From Tenacibaculum aiptasiae (lineage in GTDB: Bacteria; Bacteroidota; Bacteroidia; Flavobacteriales; Flavobacteriaceae), in NCBI RefSeq assembly GCF_008806755.1, contig NZ_WAAU01000008.1, positions 310,530-374,529 of the forward strand: DNA of 64,000 nt. The letters are read 5' to 3'. Made by a program: the position numbers and the translations under genes. The notes below the pieces were generated by a model. It had not been told where the DNA came from. It ran no database searches and was given only the letters and a program-made list of their open reading frames with translations. Below, in pieces: positions 18,279-26,828 of the stretch (the first letter of the stretch is position 1; the number at the start of each line of letters is the position of its first letter).

Positions 18279-19127
18279 TTATAGTCTAAACTTACCTCCT
18301 ATTAATATAGTGTTTTCAAAAAAGTAAAAACTTTGAGAAGCACTATCTGCTGGATTCATTGTTGTTCTTATGTCAGACATATTGATGTATCCACCTTTTA
18401 AATCAGCTTGTATAAAGAAGTGTTTTAAGAAAGCGATATTTAAACCTGCCCCTATAGACATTCCGTAACCCGATAAATGAAATTCATCGTATCTTTCTTT
18501 TTCTAATAACTTTGTGTTACTTCTTGGAAATAAAATACCTGCACCTACTCCTTCTGTTAAGTTAATTTGTAAGTTCTCCATATTTAATCCAAACCAGTGA
18601 CTTACATCGTCAAATCTTTTTACTTCTACATTTACATAGTTTAAACCATCAGTATGCTCAAAACGCAAGAAGTCGTCTGTTAACTTAATTGTCTGATTGT
18701 TATAAGTACCATCGTACTTTGCATTTCCTATATTTATATTTCCGTTTATGGTTACATCCTGATCATTTACCATTACATATTTCATATGATCAACTCCAAT
18801 AGAAATTGTATAATTCTCTTTAAAGAAATATCCTATTCTATAATTTGTTTGTGGAATGGTAATTCTCCCTGGGTGAAAATAATCTCTAAAAGAAAACTTA
18901 GTAGGTCTGTCTTTTGCTCTTACATTAGATAATGTAAAATCGTAGTTTTCACCTTTAAATCGGATATCAGAATCAGAATAATCTGCCCAGTTCCAACCCC
19001 AGTAAACAAAGAACTTTCCTTTATTTGTAACTTTCTTTTTCTCTCTTACTTTTTCTTCTTTCTCTTGCCCTACTATTAATGATGTTGTTAACAACATCAT
19101 TAATAAACTCACTATTCTTAATTTCAA
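18279..19127 (-). CDS. Outer-membrane beta-barrel protein, function unknown
   Basis: 282 residues with a signal peptide (MKLRIVSLLMMLLTTSLIVG, cleavage near residue 20) and a basic stretch KEEKVREKKK after it. The rest has alternating strand patterns and ends with FENTILIGGKFRL, typical of a barrel C-terminus ending in an aromatic or hydrophobic residue. It lies 15 bases after glmM and may be co-transcribed. No known family is recognised. Confidence 0.6.
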   Translation of the reverse strand: MKLRIVSLLMMLLTTSLIVGQEKEEKVREKKKVTNKGKFFVYWGWNWADYSDSDIRFKGENYDFTLSNVRAKDRPTKFSFRDYFHPGRITIPQTNYRIGYFFKENYTISIGVDHMKYVMVNDQDVTINGNINIGNAKYDGTYNNQTIKLTDDFLRFEHTDGLNYVNVEVKRFDDVSHWFGLNMENLQINLTEGVGAGILFPRSNTKLLEKERYDEFHLSGYGMSIGAGLNIAFLKHFFIQADLKGGYINMSDIRTTMNPADSASQSFYFFENTILIGGKFRL

Positions 19128-19142
19128 CGCGTTGTTATTTTC

Positions 19143-20534
19143 TTATTTTATTATTGCTTTGATTTCTTCTATCACTCTTTCAGCCAGTGAATCTGCTTTT
19201 TCTTGTGATTTTGCTTCTGTATAAATTCGAATAATAGGCTCTGTATTCGATTTACGTAAGTGTACCCACTCTTCAGCAAAATCTATTTTTACTCCATCTA
19301 TGGTATTTACTTCTTCATTTTTATACTTTTCAGCCATTGTTTCTAAAATCTTATCAACATCAATTTGTGGTGTTAACTGGATTTTATTTTTACTCATAAA
19401 GTAACTTGGATATGAATCTCTTAATTCTTTACAAGACATTTTTTTATGTGCTAAATGCGATAAGAATAAAGCAACTCCTACTAATGAATCTCTTCCGTAG
19501 TGAGAAGCTGGATAAATAATTCCTCCATTTCCTTCTCCACCAATTACTGTATCGGTATCCTTCATCATTTGCACCACGTTTACTTCTCCTACTGCAGAAG
19601 CTGTATATGTTCCTCCGTGCTTTTCTGTAACATCTCTTAATGCTCTTGATGATGATAAGTTTGATACTGTGTTTCCTCCACCTAATCTTCCTAATACATA
19701 ATCGGCACAAGCAACTAATGTATATTCTTCACCAAACATTGATCCGTCTTCAGAAATTAATGCTAAACGATCTACATCTGGATCCACAACAATTCCTAAA
19801 TCGGCTTTCTTTTTTACTACTAATTCTGAGATATCAGTTAAGTGCTCTTTTAATGGCTCTGGATTGTGTGGGAACTGTCCATTTGGCTCACAATATAATT
19901 CGATACATTTTACACCTAATTCTTTCAATAAAGCTGGAATAAATACACCTCCTGTAGAATTAACTCCATCTACTACCACTTTAAACTTAGCTTTTTTAAT
20001 AGCTTTTACGTCTACTAAATCTAACTTTAAAACTTCTTTGATATGCTTTTTTAGATACTTCTTATTCTTTTTGTATGAACCTAAATCATCAACTTCAGCA
20101 AAAGAAAAATCTTCACTTTCAGCTAACTTTAAAATTTCTTCACCATCTGCTCCATTTAAAAATTCCCCTTTTTCGTTCAATAATTTTAAAGCATTCCATT
20201 GTTTTGGATTATGAGAAGCAGTTAAAATAATACCTCCCTGTGCTTTTTCTAACGGTACAGCTACTTCTACCGTTGGTGTTGTAGACAATCCTAAATCGAC
20301 TACATTAATTCCTAAACCAACTAAAGTATTGGCTACTAGGTTACTTATCATTTTACCAGAAATACGTGCATCTCTTCCTATAACTACTTTAATTTTTTCA
20401 GCTTCTGGATTTCTTTTTTTTATGAATGCTCCATATGCTGAAGCAAATTTGACAGCATCAATCGGTGTAAGGTTATCTCCTGTAGCTCCCCCTATTGTAC
20501 CTCTGATTCCTGATATTGATTTTATAAGTGTCAT
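19143..20534 (-). CDS. glmM: Phosphoglucosamine mutase
   Basis: 463 residues. The phosphoserine loop TASHNP has S107 as the catalytic residue. The metal loop is VVDPDVDRLALI (about 245-256), the sugar loop is GEGNGGIIYP (about 335-344), and the C-terminal phosphate loop is RKSNTEPIIRIYTEA (about 432-446). It converts glucosamine-6-phosphate to glucosamine-1-phosphate for peptidoglycan and LPS precursors (EC 5.4.2.10). A phosphomannomutase is the alternative; Bacteroidota GlmM is usually this length. Confidence 0.88.
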   Translation of the reverse strand: MTLIKSISGIRGTIGGATGDNLTPIDAVKFASAYGAFIKKRNPEAEKIKVVIGRDARISGKMISNLVANTLVGLGINVVDLGLSTTPTVEVAVPLEKAQGGIILTASHNPKQWNALKLLNEKGEFLNGADGEEILKLAESEDFSFAEVDDLGSYKKNKKYLKKHIKEVLKLDLVDVKAIKKAKFKVVVDGVNSTGGVFIPALLKELGVKCIELYCEPNGQFPHNPEPLKEHLTDISELVVKKKADLGIVVDPDVDRLALISEDGSMFGEEYTLVACADYVLGRLGGGNTVSNLSSSRALRDVTEKHGGTYTASAVGEVNVVQMMKDTDTVIGGEGNGGIIYPASHYGRDSLVGVALFLSHLAHKKMSCKELRDSYPSYFMSKNKIQLTPQIDVDKILETMAEKYKNEEVNTIDGVKIDFAEEWVHLRKSNTEPIIRIYTEAKSQEKADSLAERVIEEIKAIIK

Positions 20535-20633
20535 ATTAATTTTTATTAGGGTACAAATATAATGGTATTTAAGAAATTAACTTAAAAACTAAGCGTCTTT
20601 AACTGTAACAAATGTTACAATTAAGAGCATAAA

Positions 20634-20659
20634 AAAACCGCTACAATTGTAGCGGTTTT
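20634..20659 (-). terminator. Terminator of rpsA
   Basis: AAAACCGCTACAA (20634-20646) and TTGTAGCGGTTTT (20647-20659) form a perfect 26-bp palindrome, with a T run on the minus strand just after it. Confidence 0.92.
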
Positions 20660-20681
20660 ATAGGTATAAATGTTTAGAAAA

Positions 20682-22451
20682 TTATTTTCCTTCCATTTTC
20701 TTCTTTAACTCAGCTAATCCACCGATATCACCTAATGTAGTTTTCTCTACATCAGCAGCTTTCTTAGCAGCAGCCTTGATGTTTTTCTTTTCTTCTTCTC
20801 TAAAGATAGAAGTATGAGAAACAACAATTCTACGGTATTCTTTACTAAATTCAGTTACGATAAACTGTACAGTATCTCCTTTAGCTAATTTCGATCCGTC
20901 TTCTTTTTCTAAGAAACGAGTTGGAGCAAATGCTTCAATTCCATCAGCGAATACTACTGTAGCACCTTTATCATTCTTTTCTTTAATAGTACCTTCGTGA
21001 GTTGATCCGATTGCATACGTAGCTTCGTGAGCATCCCAAGGGTTATCTTGAGTTTGCTTGTGACCTAAGTTTAACTTACGGTTTTCAACGTCTAATTCTA
21101 ATACTTGAACATCTAACTTATCACCAACAGTTACGAAATCTGATGGGTGCTTAATTTTCTTAGTCCAAGATAAATCAGATATATATACTAATCCGTCAAT
21201 ACCTTCTTCTAATTCTACGAATACACCGAAGTTAGTATAGTTACGTACAGTACCAGTGTGAGTAGAACCTACAGGGTACTTAGTAGTAATATCTGTCCAT
21301 GGATCTGGGTGTAATTGCTTCATACCTAAAGACATCTTACGATCTTCACGATCTAATGTTAAGATTTGAGCTTCTACTTCGTCACCAACTTTTACGAAAT
21401 CTTGAGCAGAACGTAAGTGAGTAGACCAAGACATTTCAGATACGTGAATTAATCCTTCAACTCCTTCTTCAACCTCTACAAATGCACCGTAATCAGCTAA
21501 AACAACAACTTTACCTTTTACTTTATCTCCAACTTTTAAGTCAGCATTTAAAGCTTCCCATGGGTGAGCTGATAATTGTTTTAATCCTAATTGGATTCTA
21601 GACTTGTTATCGTCAAAGTCTAAGATTACAACATTTAATTTTTGATCTAATTCAACAACCTCGTTAGGGTGGTTGATACGAGACCAAGATAAATCAGTAA
21701 TATGTACTAATCCGTCAACACCACCTAAGTCAACAAACACACCATAAGAAGTAATGTTTTTAACAACACCTTCTAATACTTGTCCTTTTTCTAATTGACC
21801 GATGATTTCACGTTTTTGATCTTCTAAATCAGCTTCGATTAATGCTTTATGAGATACTACTACGTTTTTAAATTCGTGGTTGATTTTTACAACTTTGAAT
21901 TCCATAGTTTTCTCTACATACTGATCGTAATCACGGATAGGCTTCACATCAATTTGAGAACCTGGTAAGAATGCTTCAATACCAAATACATCAACGATCA
22001 TACCTCCACGAGTTCTACACTTAACAAAACCGTTAACGATTTCTCCAGTTTCGTGTGCATTGTTAACACGATCCCAAGCTTTAATTACACGTGCTTTTTT
22101 GTGAGATAATACTAATTGACCAGAAGAATCTTCTCTTTTATCAACTAATACTTCAACTCTATCACCAACAGCTAAATTTGGGTTGTAACGGAATTCGTTT
22201 AAAGAAATAACTCCTTCAGACTTAGAATTGATATCGATAATTGCATCTCTATCAGTAATTCTTGTTACTTCACCTTCGATTACATCACGCTCGTTTACGA
22301 AACCTACTGTACCTTCTAAGGCTTTTTCAAATTCTTTTAATTTAGACTCATCAACTTCATCAATACCTTCTTCGTATTTGTGCCAGTTAAAGTTAGCTAA
22401 AAATTCTGCTGGGTTTACTGCTTCTGCAGCTTTTTTTGTTTCTTCAGACAT
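20682..22451 (-). CDS. rpsA: 30S ribosomal protein S1
   Basis: 589 residues with six S1 (OB-fold) repeats. The repeats are recognisable from VFVDLGGVDGLVHITDLSW, FVEVEEGVEGLIHVSEMSW and FVELEEGIDGLVYISDLSW (about residues 240-440). The first two repeats are more divergent. S1 binds mRNA and unwinds leaders. Bacteroidota lack strong Shine-Dalgarno use, so S1 is likely central to initiation. The gene has a long upstream region and a strong terminator, so it is probably monocistronic. Confidence 0.96.
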   Translation of the reverse strand: MSEETKKAAEAVNPAEFLANFNWHKYEEGIDEVDESKLKEFEKALEGTVGFVNERDVIEGEVTRITDRDAIIDINSKSEGVISLNEFRYNPNLAVGDRVEVLVDKREDSSGQLVLSHKKARVIKAWDRVNNAHETGEIVNGFVKCRTRGGMIVDVFGIEAFLPGSQIDVKPIRDYDQYVEKTMEFKVVKINHEFKNVVVSHKALIEADLEDQKREIIGQLEKGQVLEGVVKNITSYGVFVDLGGVDGLVHITDLSWSRINHPNEVVELDQKLNVVILDFDDNKSRIQLGLKQLSAHPWEALNADLKVGDKVKGKVVVLADYGAFVEVEEGVEGLIHVSEMSWSTHLRSAQDFVKVGDEVEAQILTLDREDRKMSLGMKQLHPDPWTDITTKYPVGSTHTGTVRNYTNFGVFVELEEGIDGLVYISDLSWTKKIKHPSDFVTVGDKLDVQVLELDVENRKLNLGHKQTQDNPWDAHEATYAIGSTHEGTIKEKNDKGATVVFADGIEAFAPTRFLEKEDGSKLAKGDTVQFIVTEFSKEYRRIVVSHTSIFREEEKKNIKAAAKKAADVEKTTLGDIGGLAELKKKMEGK

Positions 22452-22574
22452 GTCTGAAATAAATTTTGTATCTTCTTGTTAGCCAGATTTTTAACAATAC
22501 TAACTCAAAGAGAAATTAAACTTTTATAAATATATTTTACACCTTTTATAAATCTGTTCTTGTAAAAAGGCGTG

Positions 22575-22582
22575 CAAATTTA
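22575..22582 (-). promoter_or_regulatory. Candidate -7 box of rpsA
   Basis: On the minus strand TAAATTTG is an exact match to TAnnTTTG. It would start a leader of about 115 bases. A TTTG-like -33 element lies at 22606-22609, slightly farther than usual. Confidence 0.5.
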
Positions 22583-22930
22583 CGAAGTTTTATTGAAATA
22601 ACCTACAAAGCTTTTGATTTTAAAAGATTTAATCTCACTACTGGTTATATAACCACAAACATTTTTTCTTATTTACGCTTATTTTGCTTTTTAAGCATCA
22701 ATTTAAAATATATATTTTTTACACAATCTAGATTTCACCGCTTCTAACAGAACTTAATACCGTAACTTAACGAAAATGCTACTCGAATTGAACAGTACAT
22801 AATATATAAAAAACTGTAAATTAGTTATTAATCTCAACCATTTTGAATAATTACTCAATTAGGATGTTACTAATTTTATAATTAAAAAAGATAATAGGAA
22901 TTTTTCATATCAATTTGTAGATTATAAGAA

Positions 22931-22965
22931 AGAAGTCTTCAAATATTGTCTTTTGAAAGACTTCT
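22931..22965 (-). terminator. Possible terminator of the double-glycine peptide gene
   Basis: AGAAGTCTT (22931-22939) pairs with AAGACTTCT (22957-22965), with an extra CAAA/TTTG pair inside. The minus-strand T run is poor, so termination is uncertain. Confidence 0.45.
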
Positions 22966-22976
22966 CTTGTTTTAAA

Positions 22977-23186
22977 TTAATCAACTTCAAGTACAATACA
23001 ATATCCAGGACTATATTGTGGTGCTCCTGCCAAATCAGGATTATTATATTTATCTACACACCTGTAACCGGAAGGACAATCAGAATGATTTAAACACTGA
23101 GCATAATTAATTCCAGTTCCTCCGTTAATTAATTTTTGTTCAGCTTTATTCAAAGCTTTTCCGATGTTTAAAATTGATTTTTTCAT
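22977..23186 (-). CDS. Double-glycine leader peptide (bacteriocin/RiPP-type precursor), four cysteines
   Basis: 69 residues. The leader (residues 1-23) ends QKLINGG and matches the leaders at 47179 and 49158 at K3-S4-I5, N7, G9, L12, K14, Q17 and I20-N21-G22-G23; all three cleave after residue 23. The core has four cysteines, C31, C37, C43 and C63, with a CxxxxxC-PSGYRC pattern like small disulfide-rich domains. GG leaders are normally cut by a C39-peptidase ABC transporter. No exporter or modifying enzyme is next to it, so it is an orphan sharing machinery elsewhere. Confidence 0.7.
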   Translation of the reverse strand: MKKSILNIGKALNKAEQKLINGGTGINYAQCLNHSDCPSGYRCVDKYNNPDLAGAPQYSPGYCIVLEVD

Positions 23187-23311
23187 CTCTAAAATTTTAA
23201 GTTATTTTACAGCGAACATTTAGAGACACTCACCGTTTGTGTCTATTTTCATTAGAAAATATTATTCAAAAGCTCACAATGTTTTTTTTATTAAAGAATA
23301 GCTTTTATAAT

Positions 23312-23617
23312 CTAACATGTAATAATCCCTCCAGTACTTAAAGTCCAATTCATTCCCACATTAGAAGACGACTCTGTTACTTTTACTCCTTCGGAGTGAT
23401 AAGAAAGAGAAACATCAACCTCTAATCTTCTATTTTTTACTGAAGTTATTGGAATATTTATATTGGGAGTTCCATATTGATATCCTATGGGTATTTCTCC
23501 ATACTTTCCCAAAGAAGCAACATCTGGTGAGGGTGGTACAATTTTAGGCAACTCTTGTACACTTATAAGTAGCACATTTAAAAACATTATAATAATGTTT
23601 ACTATAAACTTTTTCAT
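23312..23617 (-). pseudogene. Truncated RHS/SpvB-type secreted protein, N-terminal fragment
   Basis: 101 residues. A signal peptide (about 1-20) is followed by PSPDVASLGKYGEIP, GTPNINIPI, VSLSYHSEGVKV and VGMNWTLSTGGII. This is the start of large RHS-repeat/SpvB-like surface proteins of Bacteroidota, which normally run beyond 1000 residues. Here it stops directly after the GGxIT element, and no homologous continuation is visible in any frame in the 125 bases that follow. It is most likely a deletion remnant next to a double-glycine peptide gene. Confidence 0.7.
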
Positions 23618-23694
23618 AAGAATTTTATTGAAATTAGCAATTCGCGTTTTTTATCGAAACTAAGTTAAAACCCTCATTACTAACTCACAAAAAC

Positions 23695-23748
23695 CTATAG
23701 TTTTAAATAATCGCTATTAGTTTTAAATTATTCCTAATAGTTTTAATT
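23695..23748. repeat. Three direct repeats, 19-20 bp apart
   Basis: CTATAGTTTTAAAT (23695-23708), CTATTAGTTTTAAAT (23714-23728) and CTAATAGTTTTAATT (23734-23748) start 19 and 20 bp apart, about two helical turns. They lie upstream of the truncated RHS gene and downstream of the metalloprotease gene, so they look like an operator array. Confidence 0.6.
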
Positions 23749-23811
23749 TGCATAAAATTGCTTTTTTCTTGTCATCTTCATTTAAAAAAATTAGCTATTT
23801 TTTTCACATAA

Positions 23812-23845
23812 AAAAACTACCTTAATTTACATTAAAGTAGTTTTT
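23812..23845 (-). terminator. Terminator of the metalloprotease gene
   Basis: AAAAACTAC and TTAAT on the left (23812-23826) pair with ATTAA and GTAGTTTTT on the right (23831-23845), with one mismatch between the two paired blocks. Confidence 0.75.
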
Positions 23846-23862
23846 CGATTTTAGAAGTTCAC

Positions 23863-24617
23863 CTAAACTAAATCTCCAGACATATGATAAGGAAAAAAAG
23901 TTCTTATCGGTGTCCCATTAATTTCTCTTAATTCTCCATTCCAAACTTTATTATAAAGAAGCTTTAAATCAGCTATATCATTTTCGGTCATTATTGACTT
24001 ACTTCCGTAATTCATTATACTAAAAGGTTTATGCTTTCCAAATTTTACAGAAGGCCAATCCTGCTCTCTAATTTCTGCAAAGAAATGTCTAAGTCCAAAT
24101 ACATGTCCTAATTCATGAGCTATTGTTTCTATTTGTTCTTGCTTACTTTGTGTAAACATTTTAGGATAAATTACTAATTGATGCCTTCCACTATCAGGAA
24201 AGAAAGCACTTGCAAGAGTACATCCCATATAATCACAATTATCTTTTTTTATAATTATTTCAAAATCCCAAGCATCATATCTTTCACTAAACTTTACTGG
24301 AACTGCATCTTTCCATTCCATAACACCCAGTGAAAATATTTCTCTTATACCATTCATAGCCTCTTCTGGGCTCTCAAAATAATTATATAAACTAGGATTA
24401 AATCTCCATCTAAGAATTACATCTTTTTTCCATAAGGGAATAAAACCTTCAGAAGCATCTAATACAATTTCTGTAGGTTTTTTATTCCTAGGTGTAGGAT
24501 AACCTTTAGAGTCTGTATTACATTTTACATCATTTTTTCCATAAATATGTACTTCAGCACCAGAAGGTTTAAATGGATTACTTTTTTTCTTTCCAAATAA
24601 ATATTTTTAGCTTTCAT
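23863..24617 (-). CDS. Matrixin-like zinc metalloprotease, reading frame shifted near the start
   Basis: The first ATG in the main frame (24357) gives 164 residues, but the same frame is open and clearly coding up to 24606 (EIVLDASEGFIPLWKK, VILRWRFNPS) with no start codon. An ATG at 24617 opens the frame MKAKNIYLERKK, which runs into an A7 run (plus-strand T7 at 24582-24588). A -1 slip on A AAA AAA joins it exactly to the main frame, giving about 250 residues. The catalytic site is HELGHVFGLRH with a Met-turn SIMNYG. No signal peptide is seen. Either a one-base indel or programmed slippage explains it; a sequencing error is possible. Confidence 0.7.
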
Positions 24618-24671
24618 TGTTAGTATACTTTTAGTTAAAAACCAAACTTATACATGATTACAATAAATTAA

Positions 24672-24691
24672 AATACCTAACCATAGGTATT
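24672..24691 (-). terminator. Small hairpin downstream of the yigZ-like operon
   Basis: AATACCTA (24672-24679) pairs with TAGGTATT (24684-24691) around ACCA. It could terminate the minus-strand operon, but its T run is weak. Confidence 0.35.
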
Positions 24692-24740
24692 ATATATTCA
24701 AAAAGAACCTAAAAGTCAAATAAAGAATAAAACACTAAAT

Positions 24741-25355
24741 CTATTCTAACTCTTCAATCTCCACCTTAAACAGCGTATCAAAAATTTCAAATATGGTTTG
24801 TGATTCTTTTTTACGGACAGAAATAATATACTCGCAATTCATTTCTAATTTTTGAACTACAATAGTTAAATTTCTTTCTTTTATAATACGTTGAACTTTA
24901 TTCATCATATCGTATTCAAAAGTCAATTTATATCGAATATCTATTGTTTTCTCAATAATTTCTGATGCTTCTAAAGCAAATTGAGCTGAAGTTCGATAAG
25001 CGTTTATTAAACCTCCTACTCCTAGTTTAGTTCCTCCAAAATAACGAACAGATACTATTAATACATTAGTTACTTCAAAGGCTTGAATTTGCCCATAAAT
25101 TGGTTGTCCTGCCGAATTACTTGGCTCACCGTCGTCATTAGCTCTAAATCTAATCTTTTCAGTACCAAGTTGCCAAGCATAACAAAAATGGCGTGCAGAA
25201 TGATGTTTCTTTCTTAAACCTTCTAAAGCTTCTTTAATATCTTCTTCAGAAAATACAGGAAATGCATAACCAAAAAACTTACTGTTTCTATCTTTAAATA
25301 AGGTTTCCTCTGAAGGAACATCAATTGTTTTATATGTGTCTTTAATCTCTTCCAT
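24741..25355 (-). CDS. YigZ/IMPACT family protein (UPF0029)
   Basis: 204 residues. The family signature is RFRANDDGEPSNSAGQPI (about 71-88) followed by VLIVSVRYFGGTKLGVGGL (about 99-117). The N-terminal HHSARHFCYAW (about 51-61) also fits. The C-terminal region (about 140-204) is the DUF1949 ferredoxin-like fold. YigZ proteins are linked to translation or ribosome-associated functions, but the reaction is unknown. It shares the last base with the upstream DMT transporter stop. Confidence 0.88.
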   Translation of the reverse strand: MEEIKDTYKTIDVPSEETLFKDRNSKFFGYAFPVFSEEDIKEALEGLRKKHHSARHFCYAWQLGTEKIRFRANDDGEPSNSAGQPIYGQIQAFEVTNVLIVSVRYFGGTKLGVGGLINAYRTSAQFALEASEIIEKTIDIRYKLTFEYDMMNKVQRIIKERNLTIVVQKLEMNCEYIISVRKKESQTIFEIFDTLFKVEIEELE

Positions 25356-26218
25356 TATGCCGAAGCTACTAATAAAATACTAATTATCGCTAATCCTATA
25401 CCCACCCAATTCTTTTTAATCAATCTCTCCTTAAAAAATAACAAAGCAAAAACTGTAGTCAATATTACAATTGACACATTGTTGATAGTAAATATAGTAG
25501 AACTCTCCAATCCTTTTGTTTGCAATGCTTTAATTAAAAACTCCATTGAATAATAATTTGGAATACCCAAAGCTATCCCTCCTATCAAATTTTTCCAATG
25601 AAACTGAAACTTACCGTTAATCATTTGGATAATTACAAAGAAGGTACCTAATATAAATGCACAACCGAATATTGTTCCTAAAAACATAGGTACTGTTCCG
25701 TCTGGTACAGATGTACTTTCTACATATTTCAATCCTGCATCAATACATCCAGAACCAACAAATAACAATAATGGAAATACTAAATTTTTAAACTTTACGG
25801 GAGAAGTATCACTTTTTGCTGATGATAAATAAACTGCTACCAAAGCCATCAAAATCCCTACAACCTTTACAAAACCAACACTTTCTTTATAAACAACAAT
25901 TCCTACAATTATAGGAATAACTACCGACATTTTCCCTGCAACTGAAGCTACCGAAAGTCCGTTTTTCTGTGCTGTAAGCCCCATAACATTGAATACTGTT
26001 ATGAATAAAAACCCTAAACAAAATGCTCCAAAAAACCACGGCTGATCTGGTATTTCTACTACAGACATTGATATATCGGAAGTAAATAAACCAAAAGATA
26101 AAGCTATAGCATAATTTACTACGATAGCTTGTAATGTATTAATCTTAAAAACATCAAATAGCTTAAAGATTACAAACAATAAACTAGAGACTAAAACACT
26201 TAATATTAAATAATCCAC
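25355..26218 (-). CDS. EamA/DMT-family transporter
   Basis: 287 residues, about nine to ten helices, from two repeats typical of drug/metabolite transporters. The protein starts immediately after the HAD gene (1 base) and overlaps the yigZ-like start by one base. It contains PIIVGIVVYKESV (about 92-104) and VFALLFFKERLIKKNW (about 255-270), the paired EamA C-terminal patterns. The substrate is unknown. Confidence 0.82.
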   Translation of the reverse strand: MDYLILSVLVSSLLFVIFKLFDVFKINTLQAIVVNYAIALSFGLFTSDISMSVVEIPDQPWFFGAFCLGFLFITVFNVMGLTAQKNGLSVASVAGKMSVVIPIIVGIVVYKESVGFVKVVGILMALVAVYLSSAKSDTSPVKFKNLVFPLLLFVGSGCIDAGLKYVESTSVPDGTVPMFLGTIFGCAFILGTFFVIIQMINGKFQFHWKNLIGGIALGIPNYYSMEFLIKALQTKGLESSTIFTINNVSIVILTTVFALLFFKERLIKKNWVGIGLAIISILLVASA

Positions 26219-26219
26219 T

Positions 26220-26828
26220 TTAAAATTCTTTCCTCTTTAATAAATCAACTACATCTTCTTTTCCAGGAGCTAAATTCCAAACGTGTATTCCTAATTCTTT
26301 TGCTGTATTTGTATTTTCATCTGTATCATCAATAAAGATTGTTTCAGATGGATTCAAATTATTTTCATTCAACACAAATTCATAAATATTCGCATTCGGC
26401 TTTCTAAAGTTTATCTCATGCGATAAATAAAATTGCTCAAAACAACTTTTAAATTCATTATATAATGCTGCTCCCCAATCATTTTGAATCCACGAAATAT
26501 GCAAATCGTTCGTATTACTTAATAAAAATATTCGGTATTTTTTTGAAGCAACAAGTTCTTTAAGAAACTCTAGCCTATGCAATGGAAAATCTAACAAAAT
26601 AGCATTCCATGCATTTACTAAATCTTCTCTATTTAATTGCGAAAATTTTACTTGATAAAAATCAACAAATTCATCAGTAGAAATTAGCCCCATCTCGTAT
26701 TTATAATAGGTTTCTATCATATCTTGAGAAATATCAGTTACTCCTAATTTTGCTAATTCTCTATAGGTTGCTTCCTTATCTAAATTGATGAATATATCAC
26801 CAAAATCAAAAATGATGTTTTTAATCAT
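26220..26828 (-). CDS. HAD-superfamily hydrolase, YihX-like
   Basis: 202 residues. Motif I is IIFDFGDIFINLD (about 4-16), motif II is LLSNTND (about 99-105), motif III lysine is in FRKPN (about 139-143) and motif IV is FIDDTDEN (about 161-168). Length and order match the YihX/IA-type phosphatases, which dephosphorylate sugar phosphates or nucleotides. It sits in an operon with ribD, so dephosphorylation of the riboflavin intermediate is a tempting but unproved role. It overlaps ribD by 8 bases. Confidence 0.85.
   Translation of the reverse strand: MIKNIIFDFGDIFINLDKEATYRELAKLGVTDISQDMIETYYKYEMGLISTDEFVDFYQVKFSQLNREDLVNAWNAILLDFPLHRLEFLKELVASKKYRIFLLSNTNDLHISWIQNDWGAALYNEFKSCFEQFYLSHEINFRKPNANIYEFVLNENNLNPSETIFIDDTDENTNTAKELGIHVWNLAPGKEDVVDLLKRKEF

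Larger units (their letters stand above)
22452..22976. other. 525-bp intergenic region upstream of rpsA
   Basis: No coding sequence is seen. It holds the rpsA promoter and leader, including a direct repeat CTTTTATAAAT at 22521-22531 and 22543-22553, and the 3' end of the peptide gene at 22977. The stretch 22620-22920 is AT-rich with no recognised element. Confidence 0.6.
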
